Positions 21,906 through 32,991 of a DNA stretch of 64,000 bases are shown one piece after another. Made by a program: the position numbers and the translations under genes. Origin of the DNA: Cyanophora paradoxa (lineage: Eukaryota > Glaucocystophyceae > Cyanophorales > Cyanophoraceae); assembly GCA_004431415.1 (NCBI GenBank), contig QPMI01000588.1, positions 208,834 to 272,833 on the forward strand, read 5' to 3'. The notes beneath the pieces were generated by a model that had not been told where the DNA came from, searched no databases, and was given only the letters and a program-made list of their open reading frames with translations. Position 1 is the first letter of the stretch, and each line of letters opens with the position of its first letter.

Positions 21906-24900
21906 GTGAAGTTGCAAGTTTACCATGTGGTAAACTTAATTCCTGGCTCCCAGTGTCTGCGCGCGTTCCTCGCCGCGCTGCAGCAGCGCATCCTTGCACA
22001 GGACGGCGCCCTGTCGCCGCTCCAGCTCGACGAAATCTTCGTCGCAGCGTGCAAGACGCACGGCTGCCGCACCGTGCTGCCCCCCACGGCCACGGCCGCG
22101 CTCGAGGCGCCGGAGGCTAAGAAGCCCCGCGTGCGCAAGCTGGCGCCGGTAGCGGCCGCCGCCAGCGACGACGACGGCGACGAGCCCATCGAGGCCGTGC
22201 CCGTCAAGTCCGTCAATGCGGCCCCGGGCACGAAGGCTCCGCAGGGCGCGCCCGTCGCGGGTCGCCGGCACCCCGACGAGGAGCGCCTGGGGTACCCGAG
22301 CACGACCACGTCCCCATGCCCCCTGTGCATGCACGTGGAGATGCCGGCCCTCGACCGCTGCCACTTTACGTGGAACTGCGTGTGGGGCACGGCCCCCTTC
22401 CCCAATATCCCATACTCCGAGTGGGTGAAAGGGATTGCGGATAAGCGCGCGCGGCGCCGCGATCGGCCGGCGCGCGAGGAGGATGCCGCCGATGAGCGCA
22501 GCGAGCCCGGCCCGACCCGCGGCGGGTTCTCGCACCGCGGCGGGCACCGCCAGGAGCCGTACGCCCGCGGCGGCTACCGCAACGACCGCGGCGGCTTCGG
22601 CCGGGACCGCGGCGGCGGCTACAGCCGGGGCGGCGCCACCCGCGCCCCTGCCTCCGGCCCGAACCAGCGCCCGCTGGGGAAGGGCAAGGAGAAGAGCGCC
22701 CAGGACGACCGTGAGCCGGGCTGCTGGACCTGCGGGTCTCTGGACCACATCCGCCGGGACTGCCCGGACGCTGAGTCCCAGGGCCGCGGCGGACGCGGCC
22801 GGGGCTACGGCCAGGACATGAACCGCGGGCAGCGGCCCCGGTTCAACCAAGTTCGCGCCGAGAACGAGCCCCGCTCTGACTCGCCGAACTCGGCCGCCAT
22901 GGCTGCATTCTTCCAGCACCTGCAGGTGATGCAGCAGCAGGCCGCCCTGCACGAGAGCGCGCGTGGCGCCAGCTCCTCGTCTGCAGGCGGCAACCCGAAC
23001 GCCGGCGCCCCTCCGGGCGGCCCGTCCATTCGGTCGCTGTCTGTGATGCCCGTGGGCACGGATTCCGACTCGGACGAGGCTGCGGCCGTTGCAGCGGTCC
23101 GCCAGCCGTCCGACGCCCTCGCCATGGCCGCCAAGGCGCGCGACCAGGCCGCCTTCGATGCCGCTGCGGCGGACATCTCGGCTGGCGCCCTCGACGATGC
23201 CACTCGCGAGGCTGCGTTCGAGCGGGACCTCCGCTGCGCCAACCCGGCCAGCGAGGACGGCTCCGGGGAGTCCGAGCTGGGGGAGAGCGACGCCGAGCGG
23301 CTCGACACGGACTCCGAGTCCGCCCCGAGCTCCGACCCTGGCCAGGGCTCCGCGCCCTATGCCAGCGACGCCTCGAAGCCCGCCTATTTCGGGCCGTTCG
23401 GTTCTCCGGACCGCGACGTGCCCCAGGCACCACCCCGGTGCTCCACGAAGTCGTGGGCACTGGATTACATGCCGTATGACCACGTGCCTGCCACGGACGT
23501 GGAGAAAGAGGGCGAGCGCGAGGGCGGGCCCTACTTGCCCCGCTACGTGAGCCCGGTGCTCATGCCGCTCACAAAGTGGTACGCCCACTTGACGGCCAAG
23601 CCCCGTGACCTAGAGCGCGCCATTGGGCTGCTCTTCACGAACGGCCTCGACGACGCGAAGCAGACGCTGCTCGTTCGCGAACTCGCCCAGGAGGGCCCGA
23701 AAGGCATAGTCCTTGACCGGTTCCTGGGGGCCTGCGGCCTGCGGCGCCCCGAGCGCCTGCTGCTGGGTCGCCTGGCTCACCGCACCGAGGCTCACTCCCT
23801 CGCCTGCGTGATCGAGGCTGCGGCGACGATCGCCAAGCTCGATTACCGCCTCCAGGAGGGCCCCGATTCGAGCATTGCGATGCTCGCAATCCGCGGTGCC
23901 CAACTCAGCCACCCCGTCACCAAGTGCTCGGGTATTGGCTCGGCCCCTGATCCTGAGGATCTTTGGCCCGACGACCCCAATGAGCTCGACGTCGCCTCGC
24001 TGAAAGCTTGGGACGACATGCTCTTGTCGTGGGAGCGGCACGCGCCCGCCTCGAACGTCTGGGGCCTCGCCTCAGACTCGAGCGCACTGCCGGACAGCGA
24101 GCGTTTACCGCTGCTATCCCTGCTCATTTCGTCGGCGTACCTGCTCGCTCAGCCGGGCCTGAAATGGCCGGGGATCCAGCACCTGCAGGTCGAACCGAAC
24201 GGCGACCCGCGGTTCGACATTACGCCCGACGGGAACGTCTCCCGTACCGTGACGGGCTACCACGCCATGCGCACAGCGCTCGCTGCGGCTCGCGAACTCC
24301 TCGACGAGGATTCCGACTTCCACGCTTACTGCGTGCAGCTTGTGCTTGCCATAATCCGTTTCCGGACCCTTACGGTGCTGCCGGGCGCACTCGGATTCGA
24401 GAAGGGCAGCCTTTTCGCGTGGATTAGCCCTAAGGACGTGGCCCCGCCACTGTCGCTGTTCCAAACATACACGGAGCGGCTGACTGAGGTTGCCGGAGCC
24501 ACGTGCTTCGACACGCGCGCCAAGGGCACCGTCCCCGAGCGCGTTATCGCCATGCAAAACAGCCGCCGCGCTCGCTGCATGGCCGGGGAGCCGCCGCTCG
24601 TGAACCTGTCCGAGCTGGTGCAGCACGGCTCAGACCTTGAGGGGTTCCGGGCCATCAAGTTGCTCCCCCGCGTCGCCGTGCGCCGCCTGGCCAGGATCCT
24701 CGACCTGCGCCGCCCCACGGAGTTCAGCAGCTTGCTGTTCTCCGACTGGCTCATGGGCCTGGGGACCTATCACGCCGCCCCCACGGTCGTGGTAGACAGC
24801 CCCGTCGGCCCCGGCGAAGGGCTCCGGTTCCGGGAATTCCCGAATGCCGACCCCCTCATGCTCGGACCGAGCGTTGAGGCGTTCTACGATCGCTCCTACC

Positions 24901-27345
24901 CGATCACTCGCCGCGGGCGGTGCTGTGACTACGATGTCATTGAGCTGCTGGCATCCCGCACTGTCCCCCGTGAGGGCCGTGGCCCGCTCCCAGGCGGCGT
25001 CCGTGACTCGAGCGAGTACTCCTGGCTCGTGAACGCCCTCCACGGCGAGTTCTCTGCCGCGAACCGCTGGGGTGAAATGCACCGTAGCATTTTCACCTGG
25101 GTTTGCTACTGCATCTCGCAGTCCGGCGTCCGCGCCGTTGCTCTGATCGAAAAGCCGCGCGACCGCGTGCGCTTGATGCTGGGCGAGGTACGCCGCCGCT
25201 TCACGGCCAAGCGCTCGCACCGTCCGGTCTGGGATGAGTTCGATGACGACCTCCAGACCAGCGACCGCATGGCTCGCGAGGTCGCCGAGCGTGAGGCCGC
25301 CGCCGGCCGCCGTGGCCGCGGCAAGGGCAAGGTCGACGAAACGACCTCTGCCGCCAAGCCCGCTCGCACCCGCGGCACCAGCCGCCGGCCCGCCCCCGCC
25401 AAGCCGGCAAATGCCGAGGCCGAGGGCGAAGGGGAAGCGGAAGAGGGCCCCGGCACGCCCTCTCCTGACCCCATGGAGTCCGATGAGAGCGCTGGCGTCG
25501 ACGACGACACGCGCGAGAGGATGCGGCACGCGCTCTTTGTCCGTGCGGGCATTGACGCCCACCTCTTCGAGCTCATCGGCTGCCCCAGCCCCTCTAGCCG
25601 TTGGCCGACTCAGGTCGAGCACATGTGGCTCGCCAACAGCGGCCTGCAGCCGGCTCAAAACCCGGTCACGCTGCACATCGCTCCCGACCCGGAGCTCGCC
25701 GCCTGGCTCGAAGCTGAAGCGGCCCAGCCGCCCTGGCGCCGCTTCGCCTGGTTCCATGAGAACCCCGACCGCCCCCAGTGGGAGCGGCTGGAAATCGTCA
25801 TGCCGAACCGCCACCCGGCGAACATTCGCATGCTGAAGCGCGCTGTCGCTTCCTTCGAGCTCGCCGCCTCCAGCGCCGGCTTGCTCGTGCCGCTGCCGGA
25901 CCTGCCGGCCGACACCACGCAGTGGAATGCCCTTCACTGGGACGCGTTCTTCATAGATCGCTTTGAGCTGCATGTGTCGCACCTGCCCCCGTACTATGTC
26001 GAGGGACGCTGGCGCTCTTCCGCCAACACGGGCCCGACCCTCTCTGAGGTTGTCGCCCCAGTCCCCAGCCATGCGCGCTGGATGCTGTCCTGCCTAGACA
26101 GCGGTCGCACCGGACCGGGCATCACGCCCTTCGTCCCGCGCGAGCAGCAGAAGCTGCCGGACGACGTTAGCTATTTCTATGACATGGTTAACGCCTCGCA
26201 CCCGGGGTGCGAGGAGCTCGTCCGTACGCTCGCCCCGGCGTACCCGGCAAACCTCGAAATTCCCGAGGTCGTCCAGCGCGAGGCCGCAAAGGACGACTCG
26301 GATTCGTGGCTGGCCACCAGTTACCGCTGCTACGACACCGTCGTCGAAGGCGCTAATTGGCTGCTGGGCGAGATCCACGAGGCCCGAATTGGCGGCAACG
26401 CCCCAATTCGCTCCCTTCCCTTTGTGCAGTGGCTCGACAACTGGGAAGGCGAGGCCCGCCGTAGCGAAGCCGATCGCGACGCTGAGGGCGACGTGCCCAT
26501 GGCCAGCTCCTCAGCTGCGCCTGTCGCCGGACCGTCCGGGGTCTCCACTGCTACGGCCACGCCGGCGGCACCTGCTGCTGGGGCCCGCACGTGGTACGAC
26601 GGCACGCCCGAGCGCGTCCGGTACTGCGACAAGTACTGCGTGCTGCTGCCCGACCCGCTCGGCGGTAGCCCGGCCCGCAATCCGACGGCCGAGCAGTACC
26701 CGTGGGCTGCTATTCCGCGGCTCGTGCCGCTCACCCTCGGCGAGAACGGGCCGCCCGACGCGCCCTGCGTGAATGCGACTGCCCCAGTCGTCACGCGTTT
26801 CCACCCGAACGCGCTCGACGCTGATGCAGCCATGCACTGCCTTGCCTCCACGCTCATCGCAAACGTCGAGGGCCATAACCGCGGCATCCCCGCCGCGGTA
26901 ATGTTGTATGGCCCGCCCGTGCCACCGGCACCGACGTCCATGCAAGGCACCGACGTTCAGGGCTTGCCCTACGTCGCGGCGATGATGGGGCTCGACGAGT
27001 CCATCATGCAGTGGGTCGCGTCGGAGCCCACTCCCGCAAACCGCCTCGATGGGCCGATCACGCGCGCCTACTCGGTGCTGAACACCGCCCTGCACCACAC
27101 GTGCCGCCAGGCGTTTGCGTACCTCGCTCGCCCGCACACGTTCGAGGCGCCCATCGGGGTCAACCGCGCCAAGCGTGGGCAGCGCTTGGTCGTGTTCCAC
27201 GAGCCCCGCTTCGGCAGGGGCTTCGGCATCCGTGGCGTCGCCCAGCCCGATGCCCGGGTCCGCGGCCTCCTGCCAGGCACCCCGATCCAGACGGGCGAGA
27301 AGCACGTGAGCACTGAGCTCGACGTGAACAACGTCGATGTCATGG
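21906..27345 (+). pseudogene. Gag with giant unrecognised C-terminal extension (element B)
   Basis: One frame open for about 1,810 meaningful codons. It starts right after a stop and has no early ATG. Near the N-terminus, LSPLQLDEIFVAACKTHGCR and CPLC...CHFTWNC match the element A gag. An RG-rich stretch follows, then the CCHC knuckle CWTCGSLDHIRRDC (22,722-22,763), another RG stretch and an acidic serine-rich linker. From about residue 540 the sequence is globular-looking, rich in tryptophan and leucine (for example KWYAHLTAKPRDLERAIGLL, WAISP-like and HWDAFFIDRFELHVSHLPPY segments). A basic RGRGKGK hinge lies near residue 1,140 and a PMASSSAAPVAGPSG linker near 1,530. I recognise no domain in this extension. 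Sense is lost near 27,345 and continues in another frame. Codon use matches the RT frame, which argues for real coding. Confidence 0.8.
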
Positions 27346-28630
27346 CGATCCCGTCGGCACGAATGCCACGCGCTGCTCGCTTGGTCCTGCCCACGTGGCC
27401 ATGCAGCACGCCCCGCCCTCCGAGGCGCGTCGCCAGTACGACCGCCTCCCTCGGCGCGTGTTCGTGCTCGGATTCGAGCGGCCCCGCCCGCTCGTCGATC
27501 CGAAGGACCGCGGGCACCGGAAGTACCCGGTTGTCTGCCCGGGCGTGCAGAAGCACGGACCCACGTGGTCCCCGTTGCCGCCCCGGGAGTTCGTCGCATC
27601 CCTGCTTGCGGGGTATGTGAACAGCATGGCTGCCTGGGTGCTGGGGCACGAGCTGCCCGACCAGCCCCGGCCCGCGCCGGCCACGGGATTCAACCCCCAA
27701 ATGCACATTGTGGGGCCGACGGCCATATACGAGTTCATGTGGTCCACCTGCTACCGCGCCGACCCGGCCACTCGTTCCGCGGCCGAGGCAGCAGCTGGGG
27801 CCCATGCACGTTCCGCTGACGGCGACGAGCTTTACGCCGTCCTGCAGCACCTCAAGAGCGGCCAGCTCGGCGAGTCGATTGACGAGACCGCAGCTCTCGT
27901 CATCGCCTCTCAGCTCCCGCTGACAACGGCGTTCTGGCTCTCGATGCCAGACCTGCCGCGCCCCAACGCCACGCATACGTCCTGGCTGGACAACGCGGCA
28001 GACGCCAGCAAGCGCCTCTCGGACGCCCTGCTGCAGACCTGGGCCTGCCGGCGACGAAGCAGCTGCGCGCTGTTCTCGCCAAGTACGAGCAGGAGGACGA
28101 GCCCCTCCTCTCCGTCCGCCGCCTTGAGCGCATCCTGCCCGCTCGGGTAGCGGCGCACGGCATGCGCCCGTACTGCCACGTCGAGCGCGATACGTGGGCC
28201 GCCAGGCACCTCGTTGCTGGCGCGACGCTCGCGGGCCAGGAGCCCATCGCCTCGGCTCTCCTGAACTGGGTTCAGAAGATCAATGACGTCCTCTGGCCCA
28301 TCTTCACGGGCGTGAAGGCGAAGCGGATTATGGTCTCCGACCTCTATCCCGCCCCTGCCCTGGACACTGTCGCCCAGCAAGGCGCGGCGCTGTTCCCTGC
28401 GCCCCCCGAGGCCAGCGACCTCGGCGACACGGTGGCGGCAATCACGCCGTTCCACTACCGGCTGCGCGCCGAGCTGCTCCAGAACTGGAACGGGTACACG
28501 GCAGAGGATCTGCCCCGAGCTTGCGCGCCCAGCAGCAGGCCGACCACGCCGTGGCAGCGGCCGCCCCGGCGAAGCCTGCGGCATCGTCCTCTGCCTCGGG
28601 CACCACGGGCTCTGGCTCCCGCGAGCCCAG
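27346..28630 (+). pseudogene. Continuation of the giant element B polyprotein across three frames
   Basis: Frame two carries QYDRLPRRVFVLGFERPRPL and then ELYAVLQHLKSGQLGESID (to about 28,060). Sense moves to frame one with LLNWVQKINDVLWPIFTGVK and YRLRAELLQNWNGYTAEDL (to about 28,515), then to a short AQQQADHAVAAAAPAKPAAS stretch, and near 28,630 to the frame that runs into the protease. The protein-like composition jumps frame at each point, so these are indels in an ancestral single frame. Function unknown; by position it would be part of the same unknown region as the preceding gag extension. Confidence 0.65.
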
Positions 28631-30448
28631 CCCTGCCCCAAGCGCTCGGCCACGCCCTCGCCCTCGAGGAAGAAGAGCGAGCCAAAGCGCGAGCGCTCCC
28701 GCGACCGCCGCGGGCGCCGCCAGAGCCGCGAGGCCGCCGCTTCCCGCGAGCGCACCGAGTCGCCCCGGCAGGAGTCGTCGAGCTCGCCTGCCCCGACGCG
28801 CACGCAGCCGCCGGGCGCCACCGGCCAGCGCCGCGAGCGGCCGCGTATCCTGCAGGGCAGTCGCGTGACCGTTCGCGGCACCGTGCCCAGCGCCTCGTCT
28901 ACGGGACCTGAGTCCCTCGACCTGGCCGACATGGACGACGCCGAATTCACTGCCTATGCCCGCCAGCATGGCCTTGAGTTCGAGCCGGACCCGGCCGAGG
29001 ACACGCGCCAGCGCCTCCTCGCCGAGGCTGAGCGCCGCAGCAAGCGCGCCCGCGTTGCTGCCCAGTCCACCGCGGAATTGGCCCCCGCGCCGTTCCCGTA
29101 CCCGTACCCGGCGTCGATGGGCCCGCCCCCGCCGCGCGTACCCGGCTGGGGGTTGCCGCCGCCCCCACTCTTGCCGCAAATCGCCGGCCCGCACGGCTAT
29201 TACTGGCCGCACGGCCTCATGTACCCGCCTGCGGGTCCCGCGGCCAGCTCGAGCTCCGGCCAGGCCCCGCCGGCCACGGACGAGAATGTGGGCAGTGCCC
29301 ACTACCAGGCCGCCAAGAACTGGCGCGCGCGGCTGCGGCTCCTGCTCGAGCGCAATGCCCAGCCGGCCGTCTTGTCTGAAATGCTCGATGAAATCGCCAC
29401 GGCCGCGGGCCATGATCTCACCGGCACCACCTTGCCGAGCGGCGCCTCTTGGGCGGCACGGAACGCCGCTGCGACGGTGTGGGCCGCAAATTACCCGGGC
29501 ATGGAGCAGTTCGATCGCATTGAATCTGAACTGCTGCGCCTCATCGGCCTCGCCCAGGAGGCCAAAGCCGAGGGCCGCTGCCGCCCCGCACACCGCGCCA
29601 TTCTCCGTATCTACGGCGATGGTGACGATGAGGATGACTTCGCGACGCGCGCTGCACTGCAGCCGCGGGCCATCGCCGAGCGCGCCTTGGCCTCCGCCGC
29701 TGCCGGCAGCGAGCCGACGCCCGTCGTCGACGGAGCGGATCGCAAGTCCTCCGCCGCTCCGGCGAGCCGCTCCGAGGGGCTCCACGCCCGCTCCAGCAAG
29801 CAGCGCGCGGCGCTGCACTTCCAGGCTCCTGAGCCTGACGAACTCGTGGGCTACGGCCCCGACCGCCCCACGGACCTCGCGGTCCCGGAGTCCCCGGATG
29901 GCGCGCCCGACGGCCGCCTGAACGCCCCGGTCCCGATCGCGAAAGTTATCGACGGGATCAACGGTCTCCCGCACGATTTCCGGCGCCTGCTCCTGCAGTG
30001 CCCGGGCTTCGTCTATGCCTTGCATGCCGACGGCACGCTCGGCGAAAGCACGCGCGTCAAATTCATTTTTGACACTGGCGCAATGGGAGACGTTGGCGAG
30101 AAAAAGCACATGCCGCCCGGCACGCGCTACACGGGTGTGAAGGTCCTCCGGGCCTTCCTCCACCACGCCACGATCACGGCTGAGATTGCTCATGTCGTGC
30201 TGCGCTTCGGCGACGTGTACGTCTCGCGAGCGGTGTACGTCGTCCCTGACGGCTCGCTCGGCCCGAACGCCGACATGCTCCTGGGCATCGGCACGATCAT
30301 GAGGATCGAGGGGCGGATTGACACCACCAGCTCGGGCTGGTGCCTGCACGCGCGCGACGCGCACTTCCGCCCCCACGTGATCCCTTTTCTGTGCCCGGAC
30401 AATCAAAGGGGCCTCTCCTTGTCCGGGTGCTCCGCCCCGTCGTCCTAA
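28631..30448 (+). CDS. Linker and retropepsin-like aspartic protease of element B
   Basis: The frame opens with an arginine/serine-rich linker (RKKSEPKRERSRDRRGRRQS) and a proline-rich stretch around PPPPRVPGWGLPPPPLLPQ. A helical region (RARLRLLLERNAQPAVLSEM) follows. The protease then has its catalytic motif FDTGAMGDV (Asp-Thr-Gly at about 30,071-30,079) and the second hallmark MLLGIGTI (about 30,277-30,300), as in clan AA retropepsins. The enzyme would cleave the Gag-Pol polyprotein in the particle. The frame ends at 30,448, while the RT frame is open from about 30,340 in the next frame. The overlap of about 100 bp could be a ribosomal frameshift site or a plain indel; I cannot tell. Confidence 0.75.
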   Translation, partial: PCPKRSATPSPSRKKSEPKRERSRDRRGRRQSREAAASRERTESPRQESSSSPAPTRTQPPGATGQRRERPRILQGSRVTVRGTVPSASSTGPESLDLADMDDAEFTAYARQHGLEFEPDPAEDTRQRLLAEAERRSKRARVAAQSTAELAPAPFPYPYPASMGPPPPRVPGWGLPPPPLLPQIAGPHGYYWPHGLMYPPAGPAASSSSGQAPPATDENVGSAHYQAAKNWRARLRLLLERNAQPAVLSEMLDEIATAAGHDLTGTTLPSGASWAARNAAATVWAANYPGMEQFDRIESELLRLIGLAQEAKAEGRCRPAHRAILRIYGDGDDEDDFATRAALQPRAIAERALASAAAGSEPTPVVDGADRKSSAAPASRSEGLHARSSKQRAALHFQAPEPDELVGYGPDRPTDLAVPESPDGAPDGRLNAPVPIAKVIDGINGLPHDFRRLLLQCPGFVYALHADGTLGESTRVKFIFDTGAMGDVGEKKHMPPGTRYTGVKVLRAFLHHATITAEIAHVVLRFGDVYVSRAVYVVPDGSLGPNADMLLGIGTIMRIEGRIDTTSSGWCLHARDAHFRPHVIPFLCPDNQRGLSLSGCSAPSS

Positions 30449-32991
30449 AGGACGCCCGCGAATGGATGGTCCGCTGCGTGTTGGACGGCCCTGCGCCGCC
30501 AGCGGACCAGGCCCCGACGCTCGCCGTCGGGCCGGCGCCTGACTCCCTGTCAGCGCTCGGGGTACTCGCGCCCCACCAGTTGCACCGCCGGCCTGCCGAG
30601 GGCGGCAGCCTGCACGTGCGACTAGTAAACCCCGCCAATGAGCCCGTCCTGCTTCCCGCTGGGGCCATTGTAGCGGTGGCGGAGGCTAATAACCTGCCGC
30701 CCGGCGACTTTGGGTTCGACCCGCCGCCCGACGACGCGTCGGCGCGCACCGTCGCCGACTCTTTCATTCGCACGCTGCGAGCCTTCTACCCTAAGCGAGG
30801 GCAAGGCTTCCGCGCGATGCGACGCCGAGCCAATCGAACGGCTGCGGCTTACACGGCAGCTGAGGGCACCACGCCGCCCCAGCACCCCGCTCCAGGGCCT
30901 ATTTTCGCGGCACCCGCCGCCCGGCAGTCCGAAGCGACTGTAGCCACTGAGCAGGAGCCTGCGCCGAGCGCGCCTCCCTTGTTCGTCCGCATGCTGCGCG
31001 ACGACGGCAGTGAGGGCGAAGACGTCCCCATTGTCACAATGGAGGGCCTCGCGCTTTGTGACGAGCCCGTGTCCTCGGACACCGACTCTGAACGCGAGCG
31101 CGAGGACGGGTACCTTGGCTGGACCTCGCCCGAAGAGCGCGAGCGCACCAGGCCCGCCCGCCGCGCTGAACGCGCCGCACGCCGCCGCGCCCACGCGGCT
31201 CGCGCTGCACGCCAGGGGGCTAACGCAGTCCCCACCAATCCCTCCGGGGATCAAATAAATCTCGCTGCCGAGGCGGCTGAGCCGCCGGCGCCCGCGCCGG
31301 GCGCGGCCGCTCGCCCGCCTGCACCGGCGCCAGCACCGCTGGAAGGCCCCGGCTGCTCTGTCCGGACAACGGAAGCGCCCGCGCCCTCCGTAGCCGAGTC
31401 CTCCGCCGCGCGCGGAAAGGACAAGGGCAAGGCGCCGCTGCGAGCCGCCCCTCCGGGCCCCGCGCCTGGCCCCTCCCACGGTGGCGCCCCGCGGGCACCG
31501 CCGGAAGCGACGGGGACGTCGTCTTCCGAAGAGGAGGAGTGGAACCGTGCACGCGCGAAGATCCCGGAATGCGGCTCGCATCCGGCGATGAGCGCTACGG
31601 AACGCGCCGAGCTAGAGGCTCTGCTGAAGCGCTACTCGCGCGCGTTCGCCGACTCGGTCACGGCCACCGAGGGCACGGCCAATCTCCTCCATTACGAGCA
31701 CGTGATCCGATTGACCTCACGGCTGCCCGTCTTCACGCCCCCGCGGCGTGTAAGCCCGCACGCCGAGGCCTTCGCCCGTGACGAAATAAAGCGGCTCCTT
31801 GAGCTGGGCCTGATCCAGCCCTCGCAAGCCGCCTATGGCTCGCCGGTCGTGCTCGCTCCTAAGAAGGACGGCACCTGGCGGTTCTGCGTCGATTACCGAC
31901 GCTTAAATGCGATCACCGAGCGCGACGTCTTTCCCTTGCCACGGATTGACGATCAGCTGGACCGCCTGCGGGGGTCCATGATCTTCTCGACCGTCGACGC
32001 GACGGCGGGATTCTGGCAGCTGCCGCTGGACCCCGCGTCCCGGCAGTACACGGCCTTTGTGGTGCCCTGGGGCCACTACGAGTGGCGCGTGACCCCGTTC
32101 GGCGTGACCAACGGGCCGGCCGCTTTCTCGCGCGCCGTGACGGCCATCCTCGGCCCCCTGCTCACGACTTGCGTCACCGCGTATATCGACGATATCACGG
32201 TGTTCTCGCCAAGCGTGCCCCAGCACCTGCTGGACCTCGAGGCCCTGTTCCGCGCTATCATGCCGGCGAACTTGCGCCTGAAGCCCTCCAAGTGCCGCTT
32301 CGGGGTGGCGGAGGTGGCCTTGCTCGGGCACCTCGTCTCGGCCGAAGGGATCCGCCAGGACCCCGCGAAGCTGGCGTTCATTCGCCAGTACCCGCCGCCT
32401 GCGAACGCTGACCAATTGAGGTCGTTCCTGGGCTTGGCTGGGTACTACCGGCGTTTCGTGAACGGGTTCGCCCGTGTCACCCACCCGCTGCAGCGCCTGC
32501 TGCTTCGGGACGCCGCGTGGCAATGGACCGAGGTCCACCAAGCCGCCTTCGAGGCGCTGAAGGCCGCCCTGCTCGAGGATCTGGTACTTGGGTACCCGGA
32601 TTTCGAGCGGCCCTTCATCCTGTCGACCGACGCGTCGACGTACGCCATCGGCGCGATCCTGTCGCAATCCGATGGCGGCTCGCCCGCCCGTGAGCGGCCC
32701 ATCGCGTTCATCAGTCGAACGCTGGCGCCCGCTGAGCGGAATTACACCGCCACCGAGCTCGAGTGCCTAGCGGTTGTATGGGCAATAAAGTACTGGCGGC
32801 ACTTCCTCCTGGGAGGGCCCCAGTTCCTGGTCCGGACGGACCACCAGGCGCTCCAGTGGTTGCGCTCGCGCGAGGCGACCTCGGGAAGGCTGGGACGCTG
32901 GTCCCTCCTCCTGCAGTCCTACGACTTTGTCGTAGAGTACCGCGCGGGGCGCAACAACGGAGGGCCCGACGCCTGCTCGCGGCCCCACTGA
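30340..32991 (+). CDS. pol: Reverse transcriptase and RNase H of element B (Ty3/gypsy)
   Basis: Open for 883 codons. Residues 1-420 are a linker with a VRLVNPANEPVLLPAGAIVA segment like the strand often found between gypsy protease and RT, followed by acidic and RR-rich stretches. RT runs from about residue 440. It has GLIQPSQAAYGSPVVLAPKK, DGTWRFCVDYRRLNAIT, STVDATAGFWQLPL (first catalytic Asp) and TAYIDDITVFS, where YIDD lies at 32,182-32,193, then LGHLVSAEGIRQDP and the thumb FLGLAGYYRRFVNGFA. RNase H follows with STDASTYAIGAILSQ (Asp), TATELECLAVVWAIKYWRHF (Glu) and RTDHQALQWL (Asp), so all usual catalytic residues are seen. It makes cDNA from the element RNA. This is the best preserved part of element B. 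Confidence 0.93.
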   Translation: MPARARRALPPPRDPFSVPGQSKGPLLVRVLRPVVLKDAREWMVRCVLDGPAPPADQAPTLAVGPAPDSLSALGVLAPHQLHRRPAEGGSLHVRLVNPANEPVLLPAGAIVAVAEANNLPPGDFGFDPPPDDASARTVADSFIRTLRAFYPKRGQGFRAMRRRANRTAAAYTAAEGTTPPQHPAPGPIFAAPAARQSEATVATEQEPAPSAPPLFVRMLRDDGSEGEDVPIVTMEGLALCDEPVSSDTDSEREREDGYLGWTSPEERERTRPARRAERAARRRAHAARAARQGANAVPTNPSGDQINLAAEAAEPPAPAPGAAARPPAPAPAPLEGPGCSVRTTEAPAPSVAESSAARGKDKGKAPLRAAPPGPAPGPSHGGAPRAPPEATGTSSSEEEEWNRARAKIPECGSHPAMSATERAELEALLKRYSRAFADSVTATEGTANLLHYEHVIRLTSRLPVFTPPRRVSPHAEAFARDEIKRLLELGLIQPSQAAYGSPVVLAPKKDGTWRFCVDYRRLNAITERDVFPLPRIDDQLDRLRGSMIFSTVDATAGFWQLPLDPASRQYTAFVVPWGHYEWRVTPFGVTNGPAAFSRAVTAILGPLLTTCVTAYIDDITVFSPSVPQHLLDLEALFRAIMPANLRLKPSKCRFGVAEVALLGHLVSAEGIRQDPAKLAFIRQYPPPANADQLRSFLGLAGYYRRFVNGFARVTHPLQRLLLRDAAWQWTEVHQAAFEALKAALLEDLVLGYPDFERPFILSTDASTYAIGAILSQSDGGSPARERPIAFISRTLAPAERNYTATELECLAVVWAIKYWRHFLLGGPQFLVRTDHQALQWLRSREATSGRLGRWSLLLQSYDFVVEYRAGRNNGGPDACSRPH

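Noticed and set aside
21936-31581. Long minus-strand frames (up to 654 codons) opposite element B
   Set aside because: They are antisense shadows of the gag, protease and RT frames in GC-rich DNA; the plus strand holds the recognisable domains.
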